Shown: positions 18,695-28,283, counted from the first letter of the stretch. The stretch: 64,000 nucleotides of DNA from Streptomyces sp. Ru71 (GCF_002920535.1 NZ_PQSS01000009.1:62001-126000); one strand, 5' to 3'. The notes: a model not told the origin generated them from the sequence alone. A program made the numbers and translations.

Positions 18695-21049
18695 TCACTC
18701 CGTCTCGTGGTGGTGGGCTGTTCCGGCGACCATCAGCTGGCCGAGCGCCAGTCCCCCGTCGTTCGGAGGGACCTCGCCGTGCCGCAGGACCGTGAAGCCG
18801 TCCCGGGTGAGCAGAGCGGCGCACTCCTGCTCCAGCAGGGCGTTGGCGAAGACGCCTCCGGTGAGGGCGACGGTGGCCAGGCCGGTCGCGGTGCGGGCGC
18901 GGTGGCAGATCTCCGTGACGGCCCGCGCGACTCCGCGGTGGAAGCGGGCCGCGAGCACCGGCACGGGGGTGCCGCGGGCCTGGTCGTGCAGGAGGGCCGT
19001 CAGCATCGGCGCGGGGTCGCAGCCGAGGCTGTCCGCGCCGCTCAGGCCGAAGGGGTACGCCACGGTGTCCGAGCCGGCGGCCTCCAGCGCGGCCGCCTCA
19101 AGTTCCGCCGCGGCCTGCGCCTCGTAGCCCGCCCGGTGGCACACGCCGACGAGTGAGGACACCGCGTCGAAGAGCCGGCCCATGCTGGAGGTGGGCACAC
19201 AGGCCACCTGGCGTTCCAGCTGCCGGCGCAGGACAGCGCGTTCGGTGTCCGAGCAGGCGGTGACGCTCGGCAGCCCCGGCGTCCAGGGCAGCCCCGCCGC
19301 CCACAGCCGGGCCAGGGCCAGCCGGCACGGGTTGGCCACGCCGGCGTCCCCGCCCGGCAGCGGGGCGGGGACCAGGTGGGCGAAGCGCCGGTACCGGCTG
19401 TAGTCGGCGAGCAGGACCTCCCCGCCCCACACCGTGCCGTCGTCGCCGTGACCGGTGCCGTCGAAGGCGACGCCGATCACGGGTGTGGTGCCGTCGAGGC
19501 CGTGCTCGGCCATCGCTGAGGCGATGTGGGCGTGGTGGTGCTGGACGAGCACCGGTGCGCGCAGCCCCAGTCCGGCGGCGCGGGCGCGAGCGCGCCGTAG
19601 CGAGTGGTAGCCGGGGTGCCGGTCGGCCGCCACCCGGCGCGGGGTGACGCCGGTGAGGCGGGCCAGGTGCCGTTCGGCCCGCTCGGCGGCCTCCAAGGTG
19701 GCCAGCTCACCCATGTCGCCGACGTGCGGGCCGAGCCAGGCGTGCTCGCCCTCGCCCAGGCAGAGCACGTTCTTGAGGTCTGCGCCTACGGCGAGCGTGG
19801 GGCGCACCGGGCGCGGCAGGCGCAGGGGCCGGGGGACGTATCCGCGGGAGCGGCGCAGCACCTGCTCGGTGCCGTCGGGGCGGACCCGGAGCAGGGAGTC
19901 GTCGCAGAAGGCGGCGATGGGCCGGTCGTGGCCGAGCCAGGCGTCGGCGAGTCCGGCCAGCCGGTTCAGTGCTTCGCCGTCGTCGGTGACGATGGGCTCG
20001 CCGGAGCGGTTGCCGCTGGTCATGACCAGCGTCCGGGGGCCGGGGGGATCTCCGGGAAGTCCGAACAGCAGGGTGTGCACCGGGGTGTAGGGCAGCAGCA
20101 GACCGATGTACGGGCTGCCCGGACAGACCTGATCGGCGAGGCGGAGGCCGCCCGGGGGTGTGCGGCGGCGCAGCAGGACGATGGGGCGGCGGGCGGAGGT
20201 GAGGGCGGCGCGTTCCGCGTCGGAGAGGAGGGCGATCCGCTCGGCTGTGGCCAGGTCGGCGCACATCACCGCGAACGCCTTGCCGCCCCGCTCCTTGCGG
20301 TCGCGCAGGGCGCTGACCGCCCGCGGGTCGGTGGCGTCGCAGGCCAGGTGGTAGCCGCCGACGCCCTTGACGGCGACGATCCGCCCGGCGGCGAGCAGCG
20401 CCCGTGCCGTCGCGAGTGCCTCCGCGTCCCGGGCCGGGCGGATCCCGAGGCCCTCGGCCGGGGTGAGCGCGAGACGCGGGCCGCAGTCGGGGCAGGCGAC
20501 GGGCTGGGCGTGGAAGCGCCGGTCGGCCGGGTCGCCGTACTCGTGGGCGCAGGCGGGGCACATCGGGAAGCCCGCCATGGTGGTGGCCGCCCGGTCGTAG
20601 GGCATGCCGGTGGCGATGGTGAAGCGGGGGCCGCAGTGGGTGCAGGTGACGAAGGGGTGACGGTGGCGGCGGTCGCCGGGGGAAGCCAGTTCGCGCAGGC
20701 AGTCGGCGCAGGTCGCGGTGTCGGGCGGGAGCTGGGTGCGTCCCTGGGCCCGCTCGGTGGAGCGGATGGTGAACGGGCCGGTCTCGCCGGTTGCGGGCAC
20801 GTGGACGCCGTCGACCGCGGTGACGGTGGCCAGGGGTGGCGGCTGAGCGGCCAGCAACGTGCAGAAGCGGTCCACCTCGTCCGCCGGGCCCTCGATCTCG
20901 ATCAGGACGCCGTCGCCGGTGTTGCCGACGAATCCGCTCAGGCCGATCGCGGACGCCAGGCGGTGCACGTGCGGGCGGAAGCCGACGCCCTGGACGGTGC
21001 CGCGCACGGTGAGCCGACGGCGGACCAGTCCGGTCGCGGGGGCGGTCAT
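18695..21049 (-). CDS. hypF: HypF, carbamoyltransferase
   Basis: 784 residues from the ATG at 21049. Domains in order: acylphosphatase (VRGTVQGVGFRPHVHRLA, about 15-32), two Cys4 zinc fingers (CADC...CTHC and CPAC...CPDC, about 105-180), YrdC-like (about 195-390), and a Kae1-like carbamoyltransferase with VQHHHAHIASAM. It converts carbamoyl phosphate to carbamoyl adenylate and transfers it to the C-terminal Cys of HypE. The start overlaps the hypB stop (ATGA). A longer upstream frame is Pro/Arg-rich noise that lies inside hypB. Confidence 0.96.
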   Translation of the reverse strand: MTAPATGLVRRRLTVRGTVQGVGFRPHVHRLASAIGLSGFVGNTGDGVLIEIEGPADEVDRFCTLLAAQPPPLATVTAVDGVHVPATGETGPFTIRSTERAQGRTQLPPDTATCADCLRELASPGDRRHRHPFVTCTHCGPRFTIATGMPYDRAATTMAGFPMCPACAHEYGDPADRRFHAQPVACPDCGPRLALTPAEGLGIRPARDAEALATARALLAAGRIVAVKGVGGYHLACDATDPRAVSALRDRKERGGKAFAVMCADLATAERIALLSDAERAALTSARRPIVLLRRRTPPGGLRLADQVCPGSPYIGLLLPYTPVHTLLFGLPGDPPGPRTLVMTSGNRSGEPIVTDDGEALNRLAGLADAWLGHDRPIAAFCDDSLLRVRPDGTEQVLRRSRGYVPRPLRLPRPVRPTLAVGADLKNVLCLGEGEHAWLGPHVGDMGELATLEAAERAERHLARLTGVTPRRVAADRHPGYHSLRRARARAAGLGLRAPVLVQHHHAHIASAMAEHGLDGTTPVIGVAFDGTGHGDDGTVWGGEVLLADYSRYRRFAHLVPAPLPGGDAGVANPCRLALARLWAAGLPWTPGLPSVTACSDTERAVLRRQLERQVACVPTSSMGRLFDAVSSLVGVCHRAGYEAQAAAELEAAALEAAGSDTVAYPFGLSGADSLGCDPAPMLTALLHDQARGTPVPVLAARFHRGVARAVTEICHRARTATGLATVALTGGVFANALLEQECAALLTRDGFTVLRHGEVPPNDGGLALGQLMVAGTAHHHETE

Positions 21050-21771
21050 GCTACGGGTGCGGCCGGGGTGTGGTGGTGGACGTGCGGGTGCGGGGCGAGG
21101 GGCGGCCGGTGTGCCGGGGCGCCGTCGCGGGCGGCGAGGCAACGCTCCAGCAGGGTGCCGACGCCGGCGCCGGTGCGGGCGCAGGAACGGACGATCTCCA
21201 CGCCCGGGTTGACCCGGTGCACGTTCTCGCGGAAGAGGCTCTCGTCGAAGCCGGCCGGCCCGGCGAGGTCGGTCTTGGTGATGGCGACCAGATGGGCGGA
21301 GCCGAACGCGGTGGGGTACTTCAGCGGCTTGTCCTCACCCTCGGTGACGGCCATCAGCACGATCCGCAGGGTCTCGCCGAGGTCGTAGGAGGCCGGACAG
21401 ACCAGGTTGCCGACGTTCTCCACGAAGAGGACGGAGGTCTTCGGCGGCAGCCAGCCATCGAGCCTGGCGCGGACCTGGCGGGCCTCAAGGTGGCACAGGC
21501 CGTCGGTGAGCAGTTGCTGGACGGGGGCGCCGGAGCGGGCCAGCCGGGTGGCGTCGTTCTCGGTGGCCAGGTCGGCGGTGAGGGCGGCCACCGGGACGCC
21601 CTGCTCCACCGCGCGGGCCAGCACCCGGCCGAGCAGTTCGGTCTTGCCGCTGCCGGGGCTGGACAGCAGGTTCACCACGGTCACGCCCTGTCCGGCGAGC
21701 TCGCCGCGCAGGGTCGCGGCCAGGTCGTCGTTCTTCGCCAGGACGGCCTGTCTGACGTCGGACCCGCACAT
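21046..21771 (-). CDS. hypB: HypB, hydrogenase nickel-incorporation GTPase
   Basis: 241 residues from the ATG at 21771, which has a GAGGAG site. The GTP-binding P-loop is SSPGSGKT (about 37-44), followed by ENVGNLVCPA (the conserved Cys of the metal site) and TKTDL for guanine recognition. Most His-rich HypB proteins carry the histidines near the N-terminus; this one has a His cluster at the C-terminus instead (HPHVHHH, about 10 residues from the end). It would store or hand over Ni with HypA. Confidence 0.95.
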   Translation of the reverse strand: MCGSDVRQAVLAKNDDLAATLRGELAGQGVTVVNLLSSPGSGKTELLGRVLARAVEQGVPVAALTADLATENDATRLARSGAPVQQLLTDGLCHLEARQVRARLDGWLPPKTSVLFVENVGNLVCPASYDLGETLRIVLMAVTEGEDKPLKYPTAFGSAHLVAITKTDLAGPAGFDESLFRENVHRVNPGVEIVRSCARTGAGVGTLLERCLAARDGAPAHRPPLAPHPHVHHHTPAAPVA

Positions 21772-21830
21772 GGGCGCTGCTCCTCGGATTGGTGACGAAG
21801 CCCGGGCCGCCTTCCGTGCGGCTCGGAGTC

Positions 21831-22409
21831 TCATCGATCTTCGGCGCCGCCGGGCGCGGTGCCGGGCAGCGCAGCCGTGCGCGGGGTCCCGGATTCCACC
21901 GGGCGGCCCAACGGGGGCAGCGGTGCGGCGGGGTCGTCGAGCAGGGCGGGCAGGAGCGCGTGCAGCGCGTCCACGGCCCGGCCGACTGCTTCGCGCACCG
22001 GCGCGCTGAGTCCCGGCAGGAGGTCGTCGTCGCTCGGCATGACGGCGGGTTCGCAGGCCAGGACGAGGACCCGGGGCAGTGGCTCGTCGCCCAGGTGGGT
22101 GGCCAGGGCCAGCACCTTGGCCGGGTCCATGCCGTGGGCCTCGGGCTGGACGGTGCCGTCGGGGGGTTCGGCCTCGATCAGGGAGAGGGTGCCGGGGCGG
22201 TGGCCGCGCGGAGCCGCGTCGACAAGGACGGCGGTCGCGTAGCCGGACAGCAGGTCGTAGGCGAGGTCCATGCCGCGGATGCCGTAGTCGCGGACCCGTA
22301 CCGCGGGCGGCAGGGGGCGCTCTTCGAGGGCGCGGATCACCTCGGGGCCGAAGGCGTCGTCGGCGAGGAAGATGTTCCCGACGCCGGCCACCAGCAGCCG
22401 CGGCGTCAC
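21831..22409 (-). CDS. Hydrogenase maturation protease
   Basis: 192 residues, HybD/HycI-type endopeptidase. The N-terminus MTPRLLVAGVGNIFLADDAF matches the family GxGNxxxxDD start, with the Asp and later acidic residues and His binding the Ni of the precursor. It should cut hhyL after His575. The GTG overlaps the hypX stop (GTGA). After residue ~150 there is a Pro-rich tail not usual for the family. Confidence 0.92.
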   Translation of the reverse strand: MTPRLLVAGVGNIFLADDAFGPEVIRALEERPLPPAVRVRDYGIRGMDLAYDLLSGYATAVLVDAAPRGHRPGTLSLIEAEPPDGTVQPEAHGMDPAKVLALATHLGDEPLPRVLVLACEPAVMPSDDDLLPGLSAPVREAVGRAVDALHALLPALLDDPAAPLPPLGRPVESGTPRTAALPGTAPGGAEDR

Positions 22410-24118
22410 CGGAGATCTCCGCCGGCCGGGGCGGCGAGGGGGCGGTGCGAGCCGCCCGGCGTCTTGCGGACGAAGGCGGAGCGCAGGGCGTGGTAGGGGG
22501 CCGCGGGGTCAAAGAAGAGGGCATGCATGCGGGCCAGTTCGTCCTCGCGGTAGCGGGCGAGGGGCCGTTGCCGTTCGTCGGCCGCGCGGGCCGCGGCCTT
22601 CTCGGCGAGGAGGCGGTCCAAGCCGGGGGTGCCGGCGAGGTCGGTGGCCAGCCGGCCGACCTCGTCCGCGAAGTCCTGGGGTGTGGCGGGCACCAGCCGG
22701 TCCACGAGCCCGATCCGCCGGGCGGTCGCCGAGCTGACCGGCAGCGCCTCGGCCGTCAGTTGTTCGGCCCGCTCCGCGCCGACGCGGCGCGGCAGGGTGT
22801 AGGTCCAGAACTCCGAGCCGTACAGGCCCATCCGGCGGTAGTGCGGATTGAGGACGACACCGGTGCGGCACCACACCTGGTCGGCGGCGAGGGCGAGCAT
22901 GGCGCCGCCGGCCGCGGCGTTGCCGGCGAGCGCGGCCACCACCAGCCGGTCGGTGGTGCGCAGGGCGGCCTCGACCAGGTCGTCCATCGCGTTGAGGTTG
23001 GTCCAGGACTCCTGGGCCGGGTCGGGGGCCGCGTCGATGACGTTGAGGTGGATGCCGTTGGAGAAGAAGTCCCGTGGCCCACCGAGGACGAGGACGCGGG
23101 TGGGCCGGCTGAGCGCCTCACGGTAGGCGGCGAGCAGGCGGCGGCACTGGCTGGTGCTCATCGCGCCGCCCGGGAAGGAGAAGGCGAGGAAGCCGACGTC
23201 ACCCCGCTGCCGGTAGCGGATGTCGGTCCAGGTTCTCCGGCCGGACGGCAGTTCGAGCGGGGCGGGGTCCTCGGGGAGCCCGGGATCCGGTTGCCAGGAG
23301 GCGAGTACGCAGGCGGCCGGCCGGCGGAAGGGTGCGGGGTCGCCGGAGTTCTTGCGGGGGCGCAGTTCCGGGATCCAGACGGCGCCGTCGCGGGTGGCGC
23401 GGCAGACGGCGCCCGCCCGCTGGGCCAGCAGGGCGCCCGGCCGGCCGCGCAACCGGTCTTCGGGGTGGCCTCCGTGCAGGAACACCTCGTGGCCGAGGAG
23501 TTCGTCCAGGACGCCGGGCTGGGAGTCGGCGCCGCGCAGCTTGCGCAGGACCGTCTCGGTGTCGTCCCGTTCCCAGTCGATCCGCCGCCGTTCCTGCCGG
23601 ATGACGTCGCGCTGGACGACGGTGACCGACTCGTGGGTCTGCGCCAGCGGCTTGTGGGCGCCTTCGGCGTAGCGCCGTACGGCAGTCAGGACGGCGGTGA
23701 CGGCGGCGTCGGACACCTCGTTGCGGTACAGGTCGCTCTTGCCGACGGGCGGAACGGGGAACGGCTCGGCCGCCCAGATCGGGCCCGCGTCCATGACCGC
23801 CTCGGCCTGGAGCACGGTCACGCCCCACTGCTCCGCCCGGCCGGAGACGGCCCAGTCCAGCGAGGAGGGGCCGCGGTCGCCCGGCGGGCCGGGGTGGACG
23901 ATCAGACAGGTGTGTTCCCGCCACACGTCCTCGGGCAGCGCGGTCTTGAGCATCGGGGCGACGATCAGGTCCGGGCGCAGCTCGCGCACGGCTGCCCGGA
24001 CCGGGTCGGGGCCGTGCGCGGCCAGGACGACGTCCACCTGGTGCCCGTGGTCCGACAGTTCGGCGTACAGACGCTGGGAGAGAGAGTTGAACGCGCTCGC
24101 GACGAGCAAGATGTCCAT
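22406..24118 (-). CDS. hypX: HypX, CO-ligand synthesis enzyme
   Basis: 570 residues. The N-terminal ~200 are formyltransferase-like (MDILLVASAFNSLSQ start, HPGPPGDRGPSSLDW active-site loop); the C-terminal half (about 300-500) is an enoyl-CoA hydratase/isomerase fold (GGPRDFFSNGIHLNVID, LAGNAAAGGAMLALAADQVW). HypX takes a formyl group from formyl-tetrahydrofolate and releases CO for the active-site iron, which lets hydrogenase mature in air. It is the first gene of the leftward maturation operon. This fits a high-affinity enzyme used by an obligate aerobe. Confidence 0.93.
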   Translation of the reverse strand: MDILLVASAFNSLSQRLYAELSDHGHQVDVVLAAHGPDPVRAAVRELRPDLIVAPMLKTALPEDVWREHTCLIVHPGPPGDRGPSSLDWAVSGRAEQWGVTVLQAEAVMDAGPIWAAEPFPVPPVGKSDLYRNEVSDAAVTAVLTAVRRYAEGAHKPLAQTHESVTVVQRDVIRQERRRIDWERDDTETVLRKLRGADSQPGVLDELLGHEVFLHGGHPEDRLRGRPGALLAQRAGAVCRATRDGAVWIPELRPRKNSGDPAPFRRPAACVLASWQPDPGLPEDPAPLELPSGRRTWTDIRYRQRGDVGFLAFSFPGGAMSTSQCRRLLAAYREALSRPTRVLVLGGPRDFFSNGIHLNVIDAAPDPAQESWTNLNAMDDLVEAALRTTDRLVVAALAGNAAAGGAMLALAADQVWCRTGVVLNPHYRRMGLYGSEFWTYTLPRRVGAERAEQLTAEALPVSSATARRIGLVDRLVPATPQDFADEVGRLATDLAGTPGLDRLLAEKAAARAADERQRPLARYREDELARMHALFFDPAAPYHALRSAFVRKTPGGSHRPLAAPAGGDLR

Positions 24119-24184
24119 GACACGGCATGTTCGTCCCTCTTCGGGATGCCGTGAAGAACCGCGTCGGCGTTTCGCCGGCCTCGG

Positions 24185-24553
24185 TCAGGTCTCTTCCTCC
24201 ATCCGGATCGCATGGCGCAGGTCCTCGAACGCCTGGCCCTGCTCCTCCCGGTGCGCCTCCAGCAGCGCCGCGGCGATCGCGTCGAGCTTGCGCTGGACGG
24301 CGTGCTCGGCGCGCATCTCGGCGTTCTTCAGCAGGGCCAGCAGCAGGAGTGTGACGGCCGTCATGGCCTCGCCCGCGAGCAGCAGCAGTTCGAGTGGCAG
24401 GTGGGCAGCGTGGACGGCGACGAAGAAGCCGACGAGCAGCAGGCAGAAGAGGAAGAAGGCCGGGGAGCTGGTGAAGTTCGAGGCGTACTCGGCGAACTGT
24501 TCGAACCGGCCGCGGCGGGAGCCGCCGCGCTGCACGGGATTCTTGAAGGTCAT
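24185..24553 (-). CDS. Low-affinity iron permease-like membrane protein
   Basis: 122 residues from the ATG at 24553 (AAAGG site). Two hydrophobic helices (AFFLFCLLLVGFFVAVHAA and about 65-85) and a C-terminal amphipathic helix with NAEMRAEHAVQRKLDAIA match the low-affinity iron permease domain. Similar small proteins often lack transport evidence, so a real iron role is uncertain. It lies 66 nt upstream of hypX on the same strand, so it may be co-transcribed with the maturation genes. Confidence 0.75.
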   Translation of the reverse strand: MTFKNPVQRGGSRRGRFEQFAEYASNFTSSPAFFLFCLLLVGFFVAVHAAHLPLELLLLAGEAMTAVTLLLLALLKNAEMRAEHAVQRKLDAIAAALLEAHREEQGQAFEDLRHAIRMEEET

Positions 24554-25163
24554 GACCGAGCCTTTCCCCACGGCGAGCTTTGGGGCACAGCCCGGAGGGT
24601 CGGGCCCCGGGCACGCGCCGGAGGGCATTGGGGGCCGGCCCGGGCCCCGCGCGGGGCTCAGGCCGCGAGGGGCCGGCCGGGGGTGAGGCGGTCGAGGAGC
24701 CGGCCGCGGTGCAGCTCGGCGGGTTTCAACAGCTCGGCCCAGTGGTCATAGCCGGATCGGGCTGTTCCATTGTGGGACCGGGATGCCTTCCACCAGCCGG
24801 GCCGTTTACCGGGCCTTCTCCTGGACTGGCAGCCGTTCCATGGTCGTGGTGGTGGCGGTCGTACGGCTGCCAGGGTGACGCCTCCAAGTCTCCTGCCTTG
24901 CGAGGCCCCAGCGAAAACTGGCGAATCCCGGCGTCTTCGCGGCCACCACCACAGGTCCGTTGCCCAGGATCCTGATCGTGATGCGAGCCAGCCGCGCGGT
25001 GATCTCTTGAACTGCCCTAGCCGTCGAGTCCTGGCCAAGAGCGAGGCCCGCGCGGTGCGCTGGTGCCGCGAACGGCTTGTGAGATGACCGGTCCGGACCC
25101 CGGACGAGCGGACCCCAGAAAAGTGGGGTTCCGGTTCGGGGCCCGCAGGCCGAGGCTGGCCAT
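24554..25163. other. Gene-poor interval, 610 nt
   Basis: No convincing gene. The promoters of the leftward iron-permease/hypX operon and of the rightward SnoaL gene should be here. Open frames on both strands lack motifs and ribosome binding sites. Confidence 0.45.
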
Positions 25164-25595
25164 ATGAACACCATCGAACAGAACAAGCAGATAGTGACCG
25201 CATTCATCGACGCGCTGTTCACCCGGGGCGACCTGTCAGCCGTCGACACCTACCTCACGGAGGACTTCGTCAACCACGACCCGCCCATGGGCGTCGGCAC
25301 GGACCGCGAGGGCATGCGCGCCGCAGGGGCGATCTTCCGGCAGGCGTGCCCCGACTGGCACTCCGACCTCGGGCGCCTGGTCGGCGAGGGCGACGTGGTG
25401 GTGGAACTGTTCACCGCCTCTGGCACCCAGCACGGCGAGGTGATGGGCGTCCCCGGTGACGGCCGCACGCTGGTGCTCAAGGGCATCAACGTCTTCCGGC
25501 TGCGGGACGGCCGGATCGCCGAACGCTGGGGCCGGCTGGACGAGCTGGGCCTGCTGAGCCAGCTGGGGCTCGTGCCGGAGCGGGCGGCGGCGTAG
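25164..25595 (+). CDS. SnoaL-like ester cyclase/NTF2-fold protein
   Basis: 143 residues with the SnoaL pattern: N-terminal helix (NKQIVTAFIDALFTRGD), YLTEDFVNHDPP, the central GAIFRQACPDWHSDL, and GKIxERW-type end (GRIAERWGRLDELGL). SnoaL-like proteins are small cone-shaped enzymes or ligand binders; the specific reaction is unknown. It is followed after 1 nt by a GAF/LuxR regulator, so the two form an operon. Confidence 0.85.
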   Translation: MNTIEQNKQIVTAFIDALFTRGDLSAVDTYLTEDFVNHDPPMGVGTDREGMRAAGAIFRQACPDWHSDLGRLVGEGDVVVELFTASGTQHGEVMGVPGDGRTLVLKGINVFRLRDGRIAERWGRLDELGLLSQLGLVPERAAA

Positions 25596-25596
25596 C

Positions 25597-26676
25597 GTGA
25601 GTGCCATGGTCGCCACCTTGCGGGAGCGACACGTCGAGCGGCTGATCGACAGCTGCTACGCCGACCTGGACACGCCCGCCCTGACCACCGAGGTGCTGCG
25701 CCGCCTGCCGGGCATCCTGCCCGTGGAGGCCGTGTTCTTCGCCTCGGTGGACCCGGCGACCCTGCTCTTCACCTCGGCTGTCGCCCAGGATCCGCTGGCC
25801 GGTGCCACCCCGCTCTTCCTGGACAACGAGTATGGCCGCGCGGACGTCAACAAGTTCGCGGCGCTGGCCCGGAGCCCGGAGCCGGTGATGTCGCTAGACC
25901 GGGCGACCCGGGGCGAGCGCTCCGCCAGCGCCCGCTACCGCGAGATCATGGCCGGCCTGGGGCTTGGCGACGAGCTTCGAGCCGCCCTGATCGTCGGGCA
26001 CGAGTGCTGGGGTGTGCTCTGCCTGCACAGGGCGGACGCGGAAGCCGGCTTCTCCAGCAGCGACCTGGACGTCCTGCGCAGGCTCGCCCCGCACTTGGCC
26101 GAAGGCCTGCGTCGCGCCGTCGTGCACCAAGCGCTGACCGACGACGGGGCCGGAACCGCGGGCGGCCCCGGCGTGATCGTGCTCGACCAGGGGCTCTCGC
26201 TGGTCTCGATCAGCCCGGACGCCGAACGCTGGCTGGCCCGGCTTGAGGGGCCCGAGATACAGGGTCTGCCGATGCCGGTCTACTCGGTAGCCGCCCAGCT
26301 GGCCCGGGCGCCCGACGCGTCGCATGAGGCTGCGCACCGGCCCGGCTCGGTCAGGCTGCGCACCGCCGACGGGCAGTGGCTGACCCTGCACGCCACCTGG
26401 CTGCGGGGGCGGTCAGAGGACCAGATCGGGGTGGTGATCGAGCCGGCGCCCGCCGCCGAGCTCGGCTCCCTGCTGCTGGCCGCGCACGGCCTCACCCCGG
26501 CCCAGAGCCGGGTCACCGCCCTGGTGCTGCAAGGGTGCTCCACCCGGGAGATCGTGGCCCGGCTGCACGTCTCCGGGTACACCGTGCAAGAGCACCTTAC
26601 GGCGGTGTTCGCCCGGTTCGGCGTGAGCAGCCGCCGGGAACTCATCGCTGCGGTGCTCGCCCCGAAGGGCCGCTGA
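25597..26676 (+). CDS. GAF-like sensor with LuxR-type HTH
   Basis: 359 residues. The N-terminal ~170 are GAF-like (ALIVGHECWGVLCLHR), the middle is a second PAS/GAF-like sensor segment, and the C-terminal ~65 form a LuxR helix-turn-helix (LTPAQSRVTALVLQGCSTREIVARLHVS). This layout is common in actinobacterial one-component regulators. It starts with GTG 1 nt after the SnoaL stop, implying shared expression and possibly autoregulation. Confidence 0.85.
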   Translation: MSAMVATLRERHVERLIDSCYADLDTPALTTEVLRRLPGILPVEAVFFASVDPATLLFTSAVAQDPLAGATPLFLDNEYGRADVNKFAALARSPEPVMSLDRATRGERSASARYREIMAGLGLGDELRAALIVGHECWGVLCLHRADAEAGFSSSDLDVLRRLAPHLAEGLRRAVVHQALTDDGAGTAGGPGVIVLDQGLSLVSISPDAERWLARLEGPEIQGLPMPVYSVAAQLARAPDASHEAAHRPGSVRLRTADGQWLTLHATWLRGRSEDQIGVVIEPAPAAELGSLLLAAHGLTPAQSRVTALVLQGCSTREIVARLHVSGYTVQEHLTAVFARFGVSSRRELIAAVLAPKGR

Positions 26677-27101
26677 ACCGACCGGCCGCGACCGGCCGGA
26701 GGCACCGCGTCACCGCACCCCGCGGTCCACGGCCAGCCGGGCCGCGTTCGCCGGCCCTCGGCCCCACGGCTCGCCGTTACCGGTCAGCGCAGCGGCGAGG
26801 AGGTGCTCCGCGATGACGCGGGGGCCGACGGTGCCGCCCACCGGGGTCAGCAACGACTTCGAGCACATCAGCGTCGACGAACTCCGCGAGGCTTCGGCCG
26901 GTGAAGTGCCCGCTGGCCCAGGGCGGGTCTCAGGTCTGACTGTGACCCGGGCACCCTTCGGCCAGGCGGGGAATCGGGTGAGCAAGTGTGGCCTCTGACC
27001 GAGCATGGGGTGGGGAAATTCAACTCGGCGAATCCTCCTCAGCCCCAGGCGCGTCCTCGTTACGTAACGTGGCAAGAAAATTACGGTTGGCTCTTGTGGC
27101 G
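26677..27101. other. Intergenic region, 425 nt
   Basis: No recognisable gene. A minus-strand frame ending at 26710 reads fairly naturally (VGPRVIAEHLLAAAL) but has no start or family match and may be a decayed gene. The right end carries a 12-bp palindrome just before the NmrA-like gene. Confidence 0.4.
27058..27069. promoter_or_regulatory. 12-bp palindrome CGTTACGTAACG
   Basis: A perfect palindrome 33 nt upstream of the NmrA-like ATG at 27102, in a locally AT-richer stretch. The position suits an operator for a dimeric repressor. The gene has no adjacent regulator, so the binding protein is unknown. Confidence 0.45.
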
Positions 27102-27962
27102 ATGGTTTTGGTGACAGGTGCGACAGGCAACGTCGGGGCGCAAGTCGTCCAGGAGCTGCGAGGCCGGGGCGTCGGCGTGCGTGCCTTCGTACGGGATCTC
27201 GCTCGCGCTGCTGCGATCCTCGGCGACGACATCGACCTCGCGTACGGGGACTTCGCCGATGTGGGCACGCTCCGGCAGGCGCTCGACGGCGTCGAGCGTG
27301 TGTTCCTCGTGTGCCCCAATGATCCGCTGCAGGTGGAATACGCGGCGAACGCGATCGACGCGGCAGCCCTGGCAGGCGTCCGGCAGATCGTCGTGATGTC
27401 CACCGTTGGGGCCGAGGCCGGCTCGCAGACCGTCTTCTTCGATCAGCACGGCCGCATCGAGGAGCACGCGCAGGACTCCGGCGTCCCGACCGTGGTTCTC
27501 CGCTCCAGCCACCTGATGTCGAACATCCGCGCCTCGGCCGACTCCATCAAGCAGGCCGGACGCTTCTTCCTGCCCGCCGGTGACGCCCGTATCGCGATGA
27601 TCGATCCACGCGACGTCGCGGCGGTGGCGACCCTCGTCATGGAGACGTCCGACCACGACGGCCGAACGTACCTCCTCACTGGCCCCGAGGCCATCACCTA
27701 CGGCGAGGTCGCCGAGCACCTGTCGCACGCCCTGGACCGCCCGATCACGTATGTGGCCGTCACAGACGAGGCGGCGCTGAACGGTCTCGCGCAGGCAGGG
27801 CTACCTCAATGGCTCGCAGAACAGATCGTGGCCGCCTTTGGCGCGTTGCGCGCAGGCGTGAACGCGTACACCACCGACTGGGTGCGGGAACTGACCGGCC
27901 GTGAGCCGCGCGGCATCGATGACTTCGCACGCTGGATCGCTCCCCTGCTGAGCGGGTCCTAG
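27102..27962 (+). CDS. NmrA-like NAD(P)-binding protein
   Basis: 286 residues from the ATG at 27102. The Rossmann motif VLVTGATGNVGAQVV is at the very N-terminus, which is why I reject the longer upstream frame. The family features follow: VRAFVRD, YGDFAD, FLVCPND, VVMSTVGAE, and a C-terminal substrate domain with LTGPEAITYGEVAEHLS. Atypical SDRs of this group act as redox sensors or as NAD(P)H:quinone oxidoreductases. The gene stands alone. Confidence 0.88.
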   Translation: MVLVTGATGNVGAQVVQELRGRGVGVRAFVRDLARAAAILGDDIDLAYGDFADVGTLRQALDGVERVFLVCPNDPLQVEYAANAIDAAALAGVRQIVVMSTVGAEAGSQTVFFDQHGRIEEHAQDSGVPTVVLRSSHLMSNIRASADSIKQAGRFFLPAGDARIAMIDPRDVAAVATLVMETSDHDGRTYLLTGPEAITYGEVAEHLSHALDRPITYVAVTDEAALNGLAQAGLPQWLAEQIVAAFGALRAGVNAYTTDWVRELTGREPRGIDDFARWIAPLLSGS

Positions 27963-28283
27963 CGCGTCCCATATCGGCGACTGCACTCCCCTCCACGCTG
28001 CCTTGCCGAGCCAACAACTTCGCCCCGGGCGATGGTCACGCTCTTGCGAGCTCGTCTCCTCACGCGACCCTGACCGGGCATGTCACGAGATCGCTGACAG
28101 AACCGTTTTCAAGGAGCGCCAGCAACCCGACCCATCAGCGGTGGATGCTGGCCCGCCGCAGCCTGACCCGTATGGCCAGGGTTGCTTGCCGCCGCCCGCT
28201 GCTCAGGTCCAACACCGAAGCGCGGGGTCTGGATTGGCAGCGGTGAGCGCGACGGTTCCATGACCGGTGGGCGTGGTTCGGTG
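27963..28283. other. Interval of 321 nt without a clear gene
   Basis: Between the convergent NmrA-like and LysR genes. A short plus-strand frame around 28147-28240 contains LARRSLTRMARVACRRPLL but has no recognisable family; it could be the tail of a decayed gene. No clear terminator hairpin was found. Confidence 0.35.
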
